45,216 nucleotides of DNA from Rhodospirillaceae bacterium Spongia-Bin9. GTDB lineage: Bacteria; Pseudomonadota; Alphaproteobacteria; Bin65. The position numbers and the translations under genes are program-made. A model generated the notes under the pieces. The model worked only from the letters and a program-made list of their open reading frames with translations, did no database searches and was not told where the DNA came from. Position 1 is the first letter of the stretch; each line of letters begins with the position of its first letter. The stretch covers positions 1 to 45,216 of the forward strand of contig FZLR01000015.1 in NCBI GenBank assembly GCA_900197615.1, written 5' to 3'. This document shows, in pieces, positions 18,505-27,589 of this stretch.

Positions 18505-19676
18505 AGATCGCATTTTACGCGCCGATGAAACCGCCGGATGCGCCGCGGCCTTCCGGCGATCGTACGATCGCCCGTCTGCTGCTGCGGGCGATGGCTATTG
18601 CCGGCCACGAGGCGACGGTCGCCTCCGCCGTGCGCAGCTACATGGCGGCCCCGACAGACCGGGATTGCCTGAAGCAAATCGAGCGGCAGGCGGGCGACGA
18701 TGCCCGTCGGCTGACGGAAACGCTGCGCCGCGACCCGCCCGATCTCTGGTTCACCTATCATCTTTTCCACAAGGCGCCGGACCTGGTCGGGCCGCCGGTC
18801 TGCCGGGCGCTCGGCTTGCCCTATGCGATCGCCGAAGCCAGCTTCGCGCCGAAGCGGGCGGGCGGGCCGTGGGCTGTCCGGCACGCTCAGGTGCGCGACG
18901 CCCTCGGCCTGGCCGACCACATTTTCTTTCTGAACCCGGGGGACGAAGCCTGCGTGCTGCCGGAGATGAAGACCGGCGCGACCCATTCGCGTTTGCCCGC
19001 TCTGGTGACTGTGCCGGCGGACCGCGAACCGGAGAGACGCGATGTATACAGGCGGCAATTGGCGCACAGATGGCGGCTGCCCGAACAAGCGGTCTGGGTT
19101 CTCGCAGTCGGCATGATGCGGCCCGGCGACAAGCTGGATTCCTATACCTTGTTGGCAGAAAGTTGGGAAAAATGTGCCGATCTGCCGGCGCATCTGCTGA
19201 TCGCCGGCGATGGCCCGGCCGGCGCCGAGGCCCGGCAGCGATTTGCGTCGAGCGCAGACCGGGTCAGCTTTCTCGGAACATTGGAGCCGGGCGATTTGGA
19301 TTCTGTATACAAGACAGCCGATTTATTCGTTTGGCCGGGTGTGAACGAGGCTGTTGGGATAGCATTGCTGGAAGCCATGGCCGCCGGACTGCCGGCGGTG
19401 TCCGGCTTCTGGGGGTCGGTTGCGCAGGAGATCGAGCCGGGCGCCACCGGACTTGTCGCCCGGACCGATCGCGATTTCGCAAAGGCAATCGGCAGCCTGG
19501 TCGCCGATCCGGACTTGCGGCTAACCTTGGGCGCAGCGGCCCGGGAGCATGTCCTTCGGCAGCACAGCTTGTCGGCTGCCGCGATTTCGTTGACCGAAGC
19601 CTTCGATGACGTAGCCAGCCGAACCGGAGCGGGACGCACCGGGACATGCCGCGCCGGCGCGGGCCGCACCGCATGA
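18501..19676 (+). CDS. GT4-family glycosyltransferase (second)
   Basis: 391 residues starting at GTG 18501 (GTGA overlap with the previous stop). It opens with KIAFYAPMKPPDAPRPSGDRTIARLL, a GT4 N-terminus, and carries LFVWPGVNEAVGIALLEAMAAGLPAV, with the two donor-binding glutamates near residue 285–293. Mid-protein LLIAGDGPAG is also typical. The last 20 residues are a Gly/Arg/Thr-rich tail that runs into the next gene and is probably unstructured. Tight coupling on both sides indicates one polycistronic glycan pathway. Confidence 0.87.
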   Translation: MKIAFYAPMKPPDAPRPSGDRTIARLLLRAMAIAGHEATVASAVRSYMAAPTDRDCLKQIERQAGDDARRLTETLRRDPPDLWFTYHLFHKAPDLVGPPVCRALGLPYAIAEASFAPKRAGGPWAVRHAQVRDALGLADHIFFLNPGDEACVLPEMKTGATHSRLPALVTVPADREPERRDVYRRQLAHRWRLPEQAVWVLAVGMMRPGDKLDSYTLLAESWEKCADLPAHLLIAGDGPAGAEARQRFASSADRVSFLGTLEPGDLDSVYKTADLFVWPGVNEAVGIALLEAMAAGLPAVSGFWGSVAQEIEPGATGLVARTDRDFAKAIGSLVADPDLRLTLGAAAREHVLRQHSLSAAAISLTEAFDDVASRTGAGRTGTCRAGAGRTA

Positions 19677-20293
19677 CCGGAATCCTGTTTCTCCGGCACG
19701 GGCCGACCGACTGGAACGCCGAAGGGCGCGTTCAGGGTCAGACGGATGTGCCCCTGAACGATACCGGCCGGCAATCCGTCCGCGGCTGGCAGTTGCCGCG
19801 CTACACAGCCGGATGGGAGTGGCATTCCAGTCCGCTCCGCCGGGCTGTGGAAACGGCGACGCTTCTCGGCGCCGATCCTGCCCGCCTGCATCTCGACGAT
19901 CGCCTGAAGGAGGTCAACTGGGGCGACTGGGAAGGGGCGATTCTCAAGAAGCTACGCGCCGAGCAGGGCGAAGTTATGCGGCGGATCGAGGCCCGTGGCC
20001 TCGATATGGCCGCGCCCAATGGCGAAACCCAGCGCCAGTTGACCGAACGGCTGGCGGGGTGGCTCGCCGAGGCCGCCGGCCGGAACCGCGATATCTGCGC
20101 GGTCTGTCATGCTGGCGTTCTGCGCGCCGCATACACAATCGCCACCGGCTGGGATATGCACCGCGCCGCGCCGCTCGAAAGTGGCCACGCCTGGGCGCAT
20201 CTTTACCACCTGGGCGAGGACGGCACCCTGACGCCCGAGACGCTCAACATCCGCCTCGCCGACAGCGAGCCGCCGTCCGGCTATGACCGATAG
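19673..20293 (+). CDS. Histidine phosphatase superfamily protein
   Basis: 206 residues from ATG 19673, overlapping the previous stop by 4 bp. Phosphohistidine motif ILFLRHGPTDWN at the start, SSPLRRAVETA for phosphate contact, and the second histidine in VCHAGVLRAAY. The broad family includes phosphoglycerate mutases and sugar- or nucleoside-phosphate phosphatases (CobC/GpmB type). In this setting it may dephosphorylate a sugar phosphate or glycan intermediate such as a phosphoglycerate-linked sugar (inference). The frame extends to 19646 but has no support there. Confidence 0.88.
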   Translation: MTGILFLRHGPTDWNAEGRVQGQTDVPLNDTGRQSVRGWQLPRYTAGWEWHSSPLRRAVETATLLGADPARLHLDDRLKEVNWGDWEGAILKKLRAEQGEVMRRIEARGLDMAAPNGETQRQLTERLAGWLAEAAGRNRDICAVCHAGVLRAAYTIATGWDMHRAAPLESGHAWAHLYHLGEDGTLTPETLNIRLADSEPPSGYDR

Positions 20294-21434
20294 GACATCG
20301 CCCCCGGCGATCCTGTTCTGGGTCCAGCATCTTCTCGGCGTCGGCCATCTTGCCCGGACGGTCGCACTCGCCAGAAGCGCCGCAGCCCACGGCTATGCCG
20401 CCCATATCGCAAGCGGCGGCGGGCACGTTCCGGGCATCTGCACCGGCGCTGCGAGGCTCCACCTGCTTCCCGCACTGCGCGCGGCCGACGATTCGTTCGG
20501 CGGCCCGGTCAACGAGCACGGCGCTCCGGTTGGCGACGCAGACTGGCAAGCGCGCCGCGACCGGATCGCGTCCGTGCTTCGCGACGTCCGGCCGCAGCTT
20601 TTCGTTCTGGAACATTTTCCGTTCGGCCGCCGCGCGTTCCGGGAGGAAATCTCAGACTGTCTCGATCTCGCGCGGGCCTTGGGCGATACCAAAGTCGCCG
20701 TTTCTGTGCGGGATATCCTTGTCGAACGGAAGCCGGCGCGGTGGGCCGAAACCGCCGGTTTCGTCGAGCGTGAGGTCGACCGTGTGTTCGTTCACGGCGA
20801 TCCTGCCTTCGTCGCCCTGGACGATACCTTTCCGTTGGCCGCCAGGATTGCCCCGAAACTTCACTATACCGGGTATGTCGACCTGCTGCCCGCCGAGGCG
20901 AAAATGCCGGCGCAGGCGGAACCGGAAATCCTGGTCAGCAGTGGCGGCGGCGGCGTGGGGTCGGCTTTGCGGGAGGCTGCCGTCGCGCTGGGCGTGGGAC
21001 CGAACGGCGAGCCGATCCGGGTGCGCGCCGGGCAGGCCGTCCCAGCCGCGGACCTCGAAGGCTTGCGGGCTTCTGCCGGTCCGCGAGTCGTCGTAGAGCG
21101 AAATCGCCCGGATTTCCGTGCGCGGCTGGCCACCTGTGCCTGCTCGGTCTCCCAGGCAGGTTACAATACCGTCGTCGACCTCCTGAAGACCGGAGCCCCT
21201 TCGGTGCTCGTCCCGTTCGACGCCGCCGGCGAAACCGAACAGATGCGCCGGGCGCGCCGGTTGGAAGCGATGGAACGGGCGGTGGTTCTGCCGGAAGCCT
21301 CATTGACGGCTGAACGGCTCAAAGGAGCGATCGCTGCAGCGCAGGCGCTGCAGCGCCGGCCTGTCCCGGTGCGGCTGGATGGCGCCGAATCGTTTGTCGC
21401 GGCCGCACGCGACCTGATCGGAGCGTCGGCATGA
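20283..21434 (+). CDS. MurG-like glycosyltransferase (second)
   Basis: 383 residues, overlapping the phosphatase gene by 11 bp. AILFWVQHLLGVGHLARTVALA carries the GHLAR acceptor motif at residues 21–25. The donor domain has a glycine-rich loop (VSSGGGGVGSALREA) and SQAGYNTVVDLLKTGAPSVLVPF, as in GT28 C-terminal domains. It matches the layout of the gene at 15906 (GHxxR, GGGG loop, GYNT), so the locus has two divergent enzymes of this type. The expected pocket Glu of GYNTxxE is Asp here. Sugar unknown. Confidence 0.86.
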   Translation: MTDRTSPPAILFWVQHLLGVGHLARTVALARSAAAHGYAAHIASGGGHVPGICTGAARLHLLPALRAADDSFGGPVNEHGAPVGDADWQARRDRIASVLRDVRPQLFVLEHFPFGRRAFREEISDCLDLARALGDTKVAVSVRDILVERKPARWAETAGFVEREVDRVFVHGDPAFVALDDTFPLAARIAPKLHYTGYVDLLPAEAKMPAQAEPEILVSSGGGGVGSALREAAVALGVGPNGEPIRVRAGQAVPAADLEGLRASAGPRVVVERNRPDFRARLATCACSVSQAGYNTVVDLLKTGAPSVLVPFDAAGETEQMRRARRLEAMERAVVLPEASLTAERLKGAIAAAQALQRRPVPVRLDGAESFVAAARDLIGASA

Positions 21435-22180
21435 CGTGCTGGAGCGATCTGCGACGCGAGCTCGATCTTTGGGCGCGGCAGGGCGAAACCCCGACCCTGT
21501 GGTGGCGCGACGACGACGCAGTCGAGCCCTCGGCGGCTCTCGACCGGGCGCTGGCGCTCGCCGGCGCGTTCGCCGCCCCACTCGCGCTGGCGGTCATACC
21601 CGCGCAGAACCGGCTGACCGAGGCAGACCTGGCCGGCCCGGTCACGCCGGTCCAGCACGGCTATGCCCACCGCAACCATGCCGGTCCGGATGCAAGGAAA
21701 TGCGAACTCGGCCCGGAACGCCGCGCCGATCACGTAATCGCCGAACTGATGACCGGCCGCGACGCGCTGGAAAAGGCGTTCGGCGGCATGTTCCGGCCGG
21801 TTCTGGTTCCGCCCTGGAATCGTCTGGGCGCTCATTTGCCGCCGATGTTGCCGGAATTGGGCTACGCCGGCCTCAGCCGATTCGGTGCGCGCGATCGCCC
21901 GGCGATCGGCGCCATGCGGATGGTCAACGCCCATGTCGACATTGTCGACTGGAAAGGCGGGCGCGGATTCATAGGCGCCGAACCGGCGCTTGCGCAGGTA
22001 ATCGGCCATCTGCGATCGCGCCGGGAGGGCGCGGCCGATCCGGCGGAAGCGACCGGGCTGCTGACCCATCATCGGGTGCATGACGCGGCCTGCTGGACGT
22101 TCCTCGAAAAACTGTTCGCGGTTACAGCCGAAAAGGGCATTGCCGAGTGGCGCAGCGTGGCGTCGTTATTCTACGCTTGA
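21431..22180 (+). CDS. Polysaccharide-deacetylase-like protein
   Basis: 249 residues, overlapping the previous gene by 4 bp (ATGA). It has a carbohydrate-esterase-4-like pattern: an acidic metal/base motif in LWWRDDDA (Asp27–Asp29), HGYAHRNH (His76, His80, His83) for the metal, RPVLVPPWNR, and a late histidine in LTHHRVHD. No signal peptide is visible, so it may act on a cytoplasmic or lipid-linked acetylated sugar rather than exported polymer. It is the last gene of the glycosyltransferase run. Confidence 0.8.
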   Translation: MTCWSDLRRELDLWARQGETPTLWWRDDDAVEPSAALDRALALAGAFAAPLALAVIPAQNRLTEADLAGPVTPVQHGYAHRNHAGPDARKCELGPERRADHVIAELMTGRDALEKAFGGMFRPVLVPPWNRLGAHLPPMLPELGYAGLSRFGARDRPAIGAMRMVNAHVDIVDWKGGRGFIGAEPALAQVIGHLRSRREGAADPAEATGLLTHHRVHDAACWTFLEKLFAVTAEKGIAEWRSVASLFYA

Positions 22181-22183
22181 GTC

Positions 22184-22696
22184 ATGACCGTGCAGCGCTA
22201 TCCGCGCACGACCCTGCGCAACGATTATGTCCGCGCCGCTGTTGGCGTGGCTCTGTGCGTGCCGTTGGCGGCGGTTTCGCGGGGAAGCTCGTTCGGTTTC
22301 TGGCTGTTTATTGGCCTGACCTTGCTGTTTGCCGTCTTCGCCGCGCGGACCTGGCTGCGCGGGCGCGCGGAATACAGATTGACCGAAGCGGGACTCCTGC
22401 GCACAAATGCCGCGCTCAAAGGGCAGGCGCCAACCGGGATCGCATGGTCCGAACTGTCGGGCCTGACGCTGCGCTTCTATCCCCTGCGCCGCGACAGGTC
22501 CGACGGGTGGATGCAATTGACCGTGCGTGCGGCCGGCGCGCGCCTGTCCATCGATTCTACACTTGAGGATTTCGACGCCATCGCCGAAGCGGCGCTGGCG
22601 GCCGGACTGCGCAACGACCTGCCGATGACCCAGACCACATTGGCGAATTTCCGGGCCCTGGGTTTCTCGCCCGAGAAACCTGTAGACTCCGGCTGA
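22184..22696 (+). CDS. Small membrane protein with PH-like C-terminal part
   Basis: 170 residues, no specific family recognised. Two hydrophobic helices lie at about 18–34 and 37–54, followed by EYRLTEAGLLRTNAALKGQAPTGIAWSELSGLTLRFY, a pattern of beta strands resembling bacterial PH-like (bPH) domains attached to membrane hairpins. It starts 3 bases after the deacetylase stop and ends 18 bp before the peptide-transporter ATPase, so it may belong to either unit. Function unknown. Confidence 0.7.
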   Translation: MTVQRYPRTTLRNDYVRAAVGVALCVPLAAVSRGSSFGFWLFIGLTLLFAVFAARTWLRGRAEYRLTEAGLLRTNAALKGQAPTGIAWSELSGLTLRFYPLRRDRSDGWMQLTVRAAGARLSIDSTLEDFDAIAEAALAAGLRNDLPMTQTTLANFRALGFSPEKPVDSG

Positions 22697-22714
22697 CCGT
22701 CAGGCGGTAAAAAC

Positions 22715-24613
22715 GTGACCGGACCGCTGATCGATATCCGCAACCTGCATGTGTCCTTCGCGGTGCATGGCGGCGAAGTCCCGGCGGTGCGCGGCGCCTC
22801 GTTCCGGATTCCGGCCGGCGGCACGGTAGCGCTCGTCGGCGAGAGCGGCAGCGGCAAGACCGTAATCTCCCAGACCCTGATGGGCATCCTGCCCAACAAC
22901 GCAATAATCGGACAGGGCGAGGTTCTGTTCCGGGATCCGGAAGGGGACGGCGGCACGATCGACCTGGCGGCGGAAGACCCTGACGACACGCGCATGCGCG
23001 CGATCCGCGGCGGGCGTATATCGATCGTCTTTCAGGAACCGATGACCTCGCTGTCGCCGCTGCACACCATCGGCGACCAGATCGGCGAAGCGCTGAGCCT
23101 GCATCGTGCGGTCGGCGCCAAGGAGCGGGACGAAGCGGTAACCGACATGCTCCGCCATGTTGGGTTCCCCGATCCGCAGCGCGCGCTAAGGACCTATCCG
23201 TTCGAGCTTTCCGGCGGACTACGTCAGCGCGCCATGATCGCCATGGCGCTGGTGTGCCGCCCAGCGCTGCTGGTCGCCGACGAGCCGACGACGGCGCTCG
23301 ACGTGACCATTCAAGCGCAGATCCTGAAACTGATCCGCGACTTGCAGGCCGAATTCCATATGGCGGTGCTGATGATCACCCACGATCTGGGCGTGGTTGC
23401 CAACGTCGCCGAAGAGGTCGTCGTGATGTACCACGGCGAGGTCATGGAAGTCGGCACAACCGAACAGATCTACCGCGATCCCCGCCACCCCTATCTCAAG
23501 GCGCTGATGAAGGCGGTGCCGCGCTTCGACATGAGCCGCGGCGAGCGCCTGACCCCGCTGCGCGAAATCGAGGCGGATTCCGGACATCTTATGGCCGAAC
23601 GTGCGCCCTGGCCGGACGACGCGGATCGAGCGGGCCCGCTGTTACGGGTCGAAAACCTGGTCAAGAGCTACCGAATCCGCAAAGGCGGAGCCGCCGCCGC
23701 GGTGCGGGCCGTCGACAATGTCAGTTTCGATATCCACCGCGGCGAGTGCCTGGGCCTGGTCGGCGAGAGCGGCTGCGGCAAGACGACCCTCAGCAAGACG
23801 ATCATGCGCGCCCTGACGCCGGATTCGGGCCGGATCGTCTACAACAAGCGCGGCGACCTGCGGGATGTGCTGGCCCTGAAGGGCGAGACGCTGAACGAAT
23901 ACCGCCGGGACGTGCAGTTCATCTTCCAGGACCCGTTCAGTTCGCTCAATCCGCGCATGACGGTGTTCGATATCGTCAGCGAGCCCTTGAAGATTCACGA
24001 AATCGGCGATGCCGCGCACCGCCGGGAGATGATTGCGGAACTGCTACGCCGGGTCGGCCTCGATCCCCGTTTCCTGAACCGCTATCCCCATTCCTTCTCG
24101 GGTGGCCAGCGCCAGCGCATCGGTATTGCGCGCGCGCTCGCCCTCAAGCCCGACCTTCTGATCTGCGACGAGCCGGTATCGGCGCTCGACGTCTCGATCC
24201 AGGCGCAGATCCTGAACCTGCTGCGCGATCTGCAGAAGGATTTGGGACTCACCTACCTGTTCGTTTCGCACAATCTGGCGGTCGTGAACTATGTTGCCGA
24301 CCGGATCGCCGTGATGTGCGCCGGGCGCATCGTCGAGGTCGCCCGTGGCGAGACGCTGTTCCGCAACCCGGTCCATCCCTATACCAAGGCGCTGGTCGCG
24401 GCCGTGCCGGAGCCGGACCTGAGCCACAAGCTGAACTTCGCCGCCCTGATGGAGGGCAAGGCCTCCTCTCCCGAAGCCTGGCCGGAGCCGTTCGCCCTGC
24501 GCGGGCCGGAACAGGCGGAGGCCTTCCACGATGTCGGCGGCGGCCACCTGGTGCGCGCCTGGGAGGACGCCGTGCTCGACGGCGCGCCGGGCCGGACGGA
24601 GGCAGGACCGTGA
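22715..24613 (+). CDS. Peptide-type ABC importer, double ATPase subunit
   Basis: 632 residues made of two complete ABC domains. First half: Walker A GESGSGKT, signature LSGGLRQR, Walker B LLVADEP. Second half: GESGCGKT, FSGGQRQR, LLICDEP. Each half is followed by the oligopeptide-transporter C-terminal pattern (HPYLKALMKAVP; HPYTKALVAAVPEP). This fused layout is that of YejF / GsiA-type importers of peptides. GTG at 22715 follows AGGCGG. The stop overlaps the GTG start of the binding protein. Order ATPase–binding protein–permease–permease makes a complete importer. Confidence 0.94.
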   Translation: MTGPLIDIRNLHVSFAVHGGEVPAVRGASFRIPAGGTVALVGESGSGKTVISQTLMGILPNNAIIGQGEVLFRDPEGDGGTIDLAAEDPDDTRMRAIRGGRISIVFQEPMTSLSPLHTIGDQIGEALSLHRAVGAKERDEAVTDMLRHVGFPDPQRALRTYPFELSGGLRQRAMIAMALVCRPALLVADEPTTALDVTIQAQILKLIRDLQAEFHMAVLMITHDLGVVANVAEEVVVMYHGEVMEVGTTEQIYRDPRHPYLKALMKAVPRFDMSRGERLTPLREIEADSGHLMAERAPWPDDADRAGPLLRVENLVKSYRIRKGGAAAAVRAVDNVSFDIHRGECLGLVGESGCGKTTLSKTIMRALTPDSGRIVYNKRGDLRDVLALKGETLNEYRRDVQFIFQDPFSSLNPRMTVFDIVSEPLKIHEIGDAAHRREMIAELLRRVGLDPRFLNRYPHSFSGGQRQRIGIARALALKPDLLICDEPVSALDVSIQAQILNLLRDLQKDLGLTYLFVSHNLAVVNYVADRIAVMCAGRIVEVARGETLFRNPVHPYTKALVAAVPEPDLSHKLNFAALMEGKASSPEAWPEPFALRGPEQAEAFHDVGGGHLVRAWEDAVLDGAPGRTEAGP

Positions 24614-26544
24614 TCGCCCGGAAGCTGCTCATTGCCGCAATTGCCGCATCTGCCGTGTATCGTGCGGGCGGAAGCGAAGCGGCGCAGGCAGCCTCTTATA
24701 TCGAGCCACCGTGGTTCGATCCGAAGATTGCAACCGGCGTCCTACCGCCGGTCGCACTGCGGCTGCCGGAGATTCCGTCCGTCGTTTCCTTTGTCGGCAG
24801 CACCAAGAAACCGGGGCGATACGGCGGTTCGCTGACCATGCTGATGGCGCGGGCCAAGGATACCCGGATGGCCGTGGTCTACGGCTATGCCCGGCTCGTG
24901 GCCTACGATACCCGCTACCGGCTCAGGCCCGATATCCTGGAGCGATTCGAGGTCGAGGAAGGTCGGATTTTCACCTTCACCCTGCGCAAGGGCCATCGCT
25001 GGTCCGACGGCGCGCCTTTCACCACCGACGATTTCCGCTATTGGTGGGAGGCTGTGGTGCACAACAAGGTACTGTCCCGCTTCGGCGTGCCCCAGGCGCT
25101 GCTGGTCGACGGCCGAATCCCGAGAGTCGAGTTCATCGACCGCTACACCGTCCGTTACAGCTGGGACAAGCCGAACCCCTATTTTCTGCCGGCGCTGGCC
25201 GGGCCGCGGCCGCTCTACCTGTATATGCCGCGCCACTATATGAAGCGCTTCCACATCGATCATGCGGAGAAGAAACTGCTCCGAAAGATGACGAAGAAGG
25301 GCAAGAAGCCGGACGGCTGGGCAAAGTTCCATCGCAAGCGCGGACGGATGTACCGCTTCCAGAACCCCGCGCTGCCGACATTGCAGCCCTGGATACCGAC
25401 CACGGCGCCGCCGGCAGACCGCTATGTTTTCGTCCGCAACCCGTATTTCCACCGGGTCGACCGGAACGGACGCCAGCTGCCCTATATCGACCGGCTGGTC
25501 TTCATTATCGCCGACAGCAAGATCGTCGCCGCCAAGGCCGGCGTCGGCGAGACCGACCTGCAGGGTCGCTACCTGCGCTTTACCGATTTCACCTTTCTCA
25601 AGCGCGGCGAAGAGAGGGGCAAGCACAAGGTTTATCAGTGGCAGACCGCCGTCGGCGCCCAGATCGCGCTCTATCCGAACCTGAACCACAAGGATCCGGT
25701 GTGGCGCCGGCTGTTCGGCGACGTCCGCTTCCGGCGCGCGCTCTCCCTGGGCATCGACCGGCGCGAAATCAACCAGGTCATGTATTACGGACTGGCCACC
25801 GAGGGCGGCAATACGGTCCTGCCGGGCAGCCCTCTGTTCCGGCCGGAATACCGCAATGCCTGGGCGCGCTTCGACCCTGCAAAGGCGAATGCCCTGCTGG
25901 ACGGGATCGGCCTGCGCAAACGCGACAGCGAAGGCTACCGCCTGTTACCCGACGGACGGCCGCTGGAGATCATCGTCGAGGCGGCCTCGGAAGGCAGCGA
26001 ATACACGGACGCCATGCGCCTGATCAAGGATTCCTGGCGCGAAATCGGCATTCGCCTGTTCCAGAAAAACACCCGGCGCGAGATGTTCCGCCGCCGGGTC
26101 TATGCCGGGCTGACCCATATCGCGATGTGGTCCGGCATCGACTATGCCAATGTCCGGGCAGAGAGCCCGCCGCTGGCCCTGGCGCCGACGGATCAGGTAC
26201 AGCTTCAATGGTCGCAATGGGGCCTGTACCATGCGAGCAAAGGCCGGTCGGGCCGGAAACCGACCGATCCGGGCGCAATACGGCTGATCGAATTGCTGCG
26301 CCGCTGGGAGGCGGCAGGGTCGACCGCGCAACGCCGGCAGATCTGGCACCGGATGCTGCAAATCTCGGCCGACCGGGTCTATTCGATCGGCATTGTCGGC
26401 GGCGTCATCCAGCCGGTTGTTGTCAACGTGCGGCTGCGCAACGTGCCGAAGACCGGGGTATGGGCCTGGAATCCCGGTGCTCATCTGGGAGTTTACCGGC
26501 CGGATACCTTCTGGTTCGAGAAGGCGGCCGGGACGACCCGCTGA
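24610..26544 (+). CDS. Extracellular solute-binding protein, peptide type (family 5)
   Basis: 644 residues from GTG 24610 (GTGA overlap). A signal peptide covers about 1–31 with no lipobox, so it is a free periplasmic protein. The family-5 pattern is clear: FTLRKGHRWSDGAPFTTDDFRYWWEAV, ERFEVEEG before it, and RRALSLGIDRREINQVMYYG. Length is close to YejA-type proteins (about 600) rather than DppA/OppA (about 540). A very basic stretch near residue 215–250 (KKLLRKMTKKGKK) is unusual for a periplasmic binding lobe and may favour anionic ligands. The frame is open far upstream to 23254, overlapping the ATPase gene, and that part is not real. Confidence 0.93.
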   Translation: MIARKLLIAAIAASAVYRAGGSEAAQAASYIEPPWFDPKIATGVLPPVALRLPEIPSVVSFVGSTKKPGRYGGSLTMLMARAKDTRMAVVYGYARLVAYDTRYRLRPDILERFEVEEGRIFTFTLRKGHRWSDGAPFTTDDFRYWWEAVVHNKVLSRFGVPQALLVDGRIPRVEFIDRYTVRYSWDKPNPYFLPALAGPRPLYLYMPRHYMKRFHIDHAEKKLLRKMTKKGKKPDGWAKFHRKRGRMYRFQNPALPTLQPWIPTTAPPADRYVFVRNPYFHRVDRNGRQLPYIDRLVFIIADSKIVAAKAGVGETDLQGRYLRFTDFTFLKRGEERGKHKVYQWQTAVGAQIALYPNLNHKDPVWRRLFGDVRFRRALSLGIDRREINQVMYYGLATEGGNTVLPGSPLFRPEYRNAWARFDPAKANALLDGIGLRKRDSEGYRLLPDGRPLEIIVEAASEGSEYTDAMRLIKDSWREIGIRLFQKNTRREMFRRRVYAGLTHIAMWSGIDYANVRAESPPLALAPTDQVQLQWSQWGLYHASKGRSGRKPTDPGAIRLIELLRRWEAAGSTAQRRQIWHRMLQISADRVYSIGIVGGVIQPVVVNVRLRNVPKTGVWAWNPGAHLGVYRPDTFWFEKAAGTTR

Positions 26545-26590
26545 AGATGCCGCGCCGCCGCCCTCCCACGCGTGCTAACCGGCCCGGCCG

Positions 26591-27589
26591 ATGATCCGCT
26601 ACATCGCCCATCGCCTGTTGATCATGGTGCCGACGCTGATCGCGATCAGCTTTATCGTGTTCGTCGTCATCCAGCTGCCGCCCGGCGACTATCTGACAAC
26701 GCTGATCGAGGAACTCCGGGAGCTGGGCGAACCGGCCGACCTGAAGCAGATCGAGGCGTTGCGCGAGGAATACGGCCTCGATCGACCTTTCCTGATCCAG
26801 TATGCCGGATGGGTCGCCGGGCTGGTCCAGGGCGATCTCGGCTATTCCTTCGAATACGAGCAGCCGGTGGCCGACGTGGTCGGCGACCGGCTTTGGCTCT
26901 CCTTCATCGTCTCCGTCGCGACCATCGTCTTCACCTGGATCGTCGCCTTCCCGATCGGCGTCTATTCGGCGACGCACCAGTACAGCTGGGCCGACAATTC
27001 ACTCACCTTCCTGGGCTTCCTGGGGCTGGCGACGCCGAACTTCCTGCTCGCGCTGGTCATGGTCTACTTCGCCAATGTCTGGTTCGGCACCGAGATCGGC
27101 GGCCTGATGGACGAGCGGTATATCGGCCAGCCGTGGAACTGGGGGAAGATCGTCTCGGTCCTCGAGCATCTGTGGATTCCGGTGATCGTGATCGGCACCT
27201 CGGGAACCGCCGGCATGATCCGCCGCCTGCGCGCCAACCTGCTGGACGAGCTGCAAAAGCAATATGTCGTGACCGGGCGGGCCAAGGGCCTGCCGCCGTT
27301 CCGGTTGTTGGTCAAATACCCGCTGCGGATGTCGCTCAACCCGTTCATATCCGATATCGGCGACCTGCTGCCCCAGGTGATTTCCGGCGCGGTCATCGTG
27401 TCGGTGGTGCTCAACCTGCCGACGACCGGCAAGATGCTTTACGAGGCGCTGCTCAGCCAGGACATGTATCTGGCGGGCTCCTTCCTGATGTTCCTCGCCC
27501 TGCTGACCGTGCTCGGCGTGCTGGTCTCCGATCTGGCGCTGGCGCTGCTCGATCCGCGGATCCGGCTTCAGGGACGGGCGGCGAAATGA
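26591..27589 (+). CDS. Peptide ABC importer permease, first subunit
   Basis: 332 residues of the DppB/YejB type. It begins MIRYIAHRLLIMVPTLIAISFIVFVVIQLPPGDY (first helix), and has the EAA cytoplasmic loop around RAKGLPPFRLLVKYPLRMSLNP that docks on the ATPase. Six helices are expected. It begins 46 bp after the binding-protein stop and overlaps the next permease by 4 bp. Length and the loop QPWNWGKIVSVLEHLW are usual for this family. Confidence 0.94.
   Translation: MIRYIAHRLLIMVPTLIAISFIVFVVIQLPPGDYLTTLIEELRELGEPADLKQIEALREEYGLDRPFLIQYAGWVAGLVQGDLGYSFEYEQPVADVVGDRLWLSFIVSVATIVFTWIVAFPIGVYSATHQYSWADNSLTFLGFLGLATPNFLLALVMVYFANVWFGTEIGGLMDERYIGQPWNWGKIVSVLEHLWIPVIVIGTSGTAGMIRRLRANLLDELQKQYVVTGRAKGLPPFRLLVKYPLRMSLNPFISDIGDLLPQVISGAVIVSVVLNLPTTGKMLYEALLSQDMYLAGSFLMFLALLTVLGVLVSDLALALLDPRIRLQGRAAK

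Noticed and set aside
23254-24609. Long plus-strand frame leading into the binding protein
   Set aside because: It overlaps the ATPase gene in another frame and encodes Arg/Pro-rich shadow sequence; the true start with signal peptide is GTG 24610.
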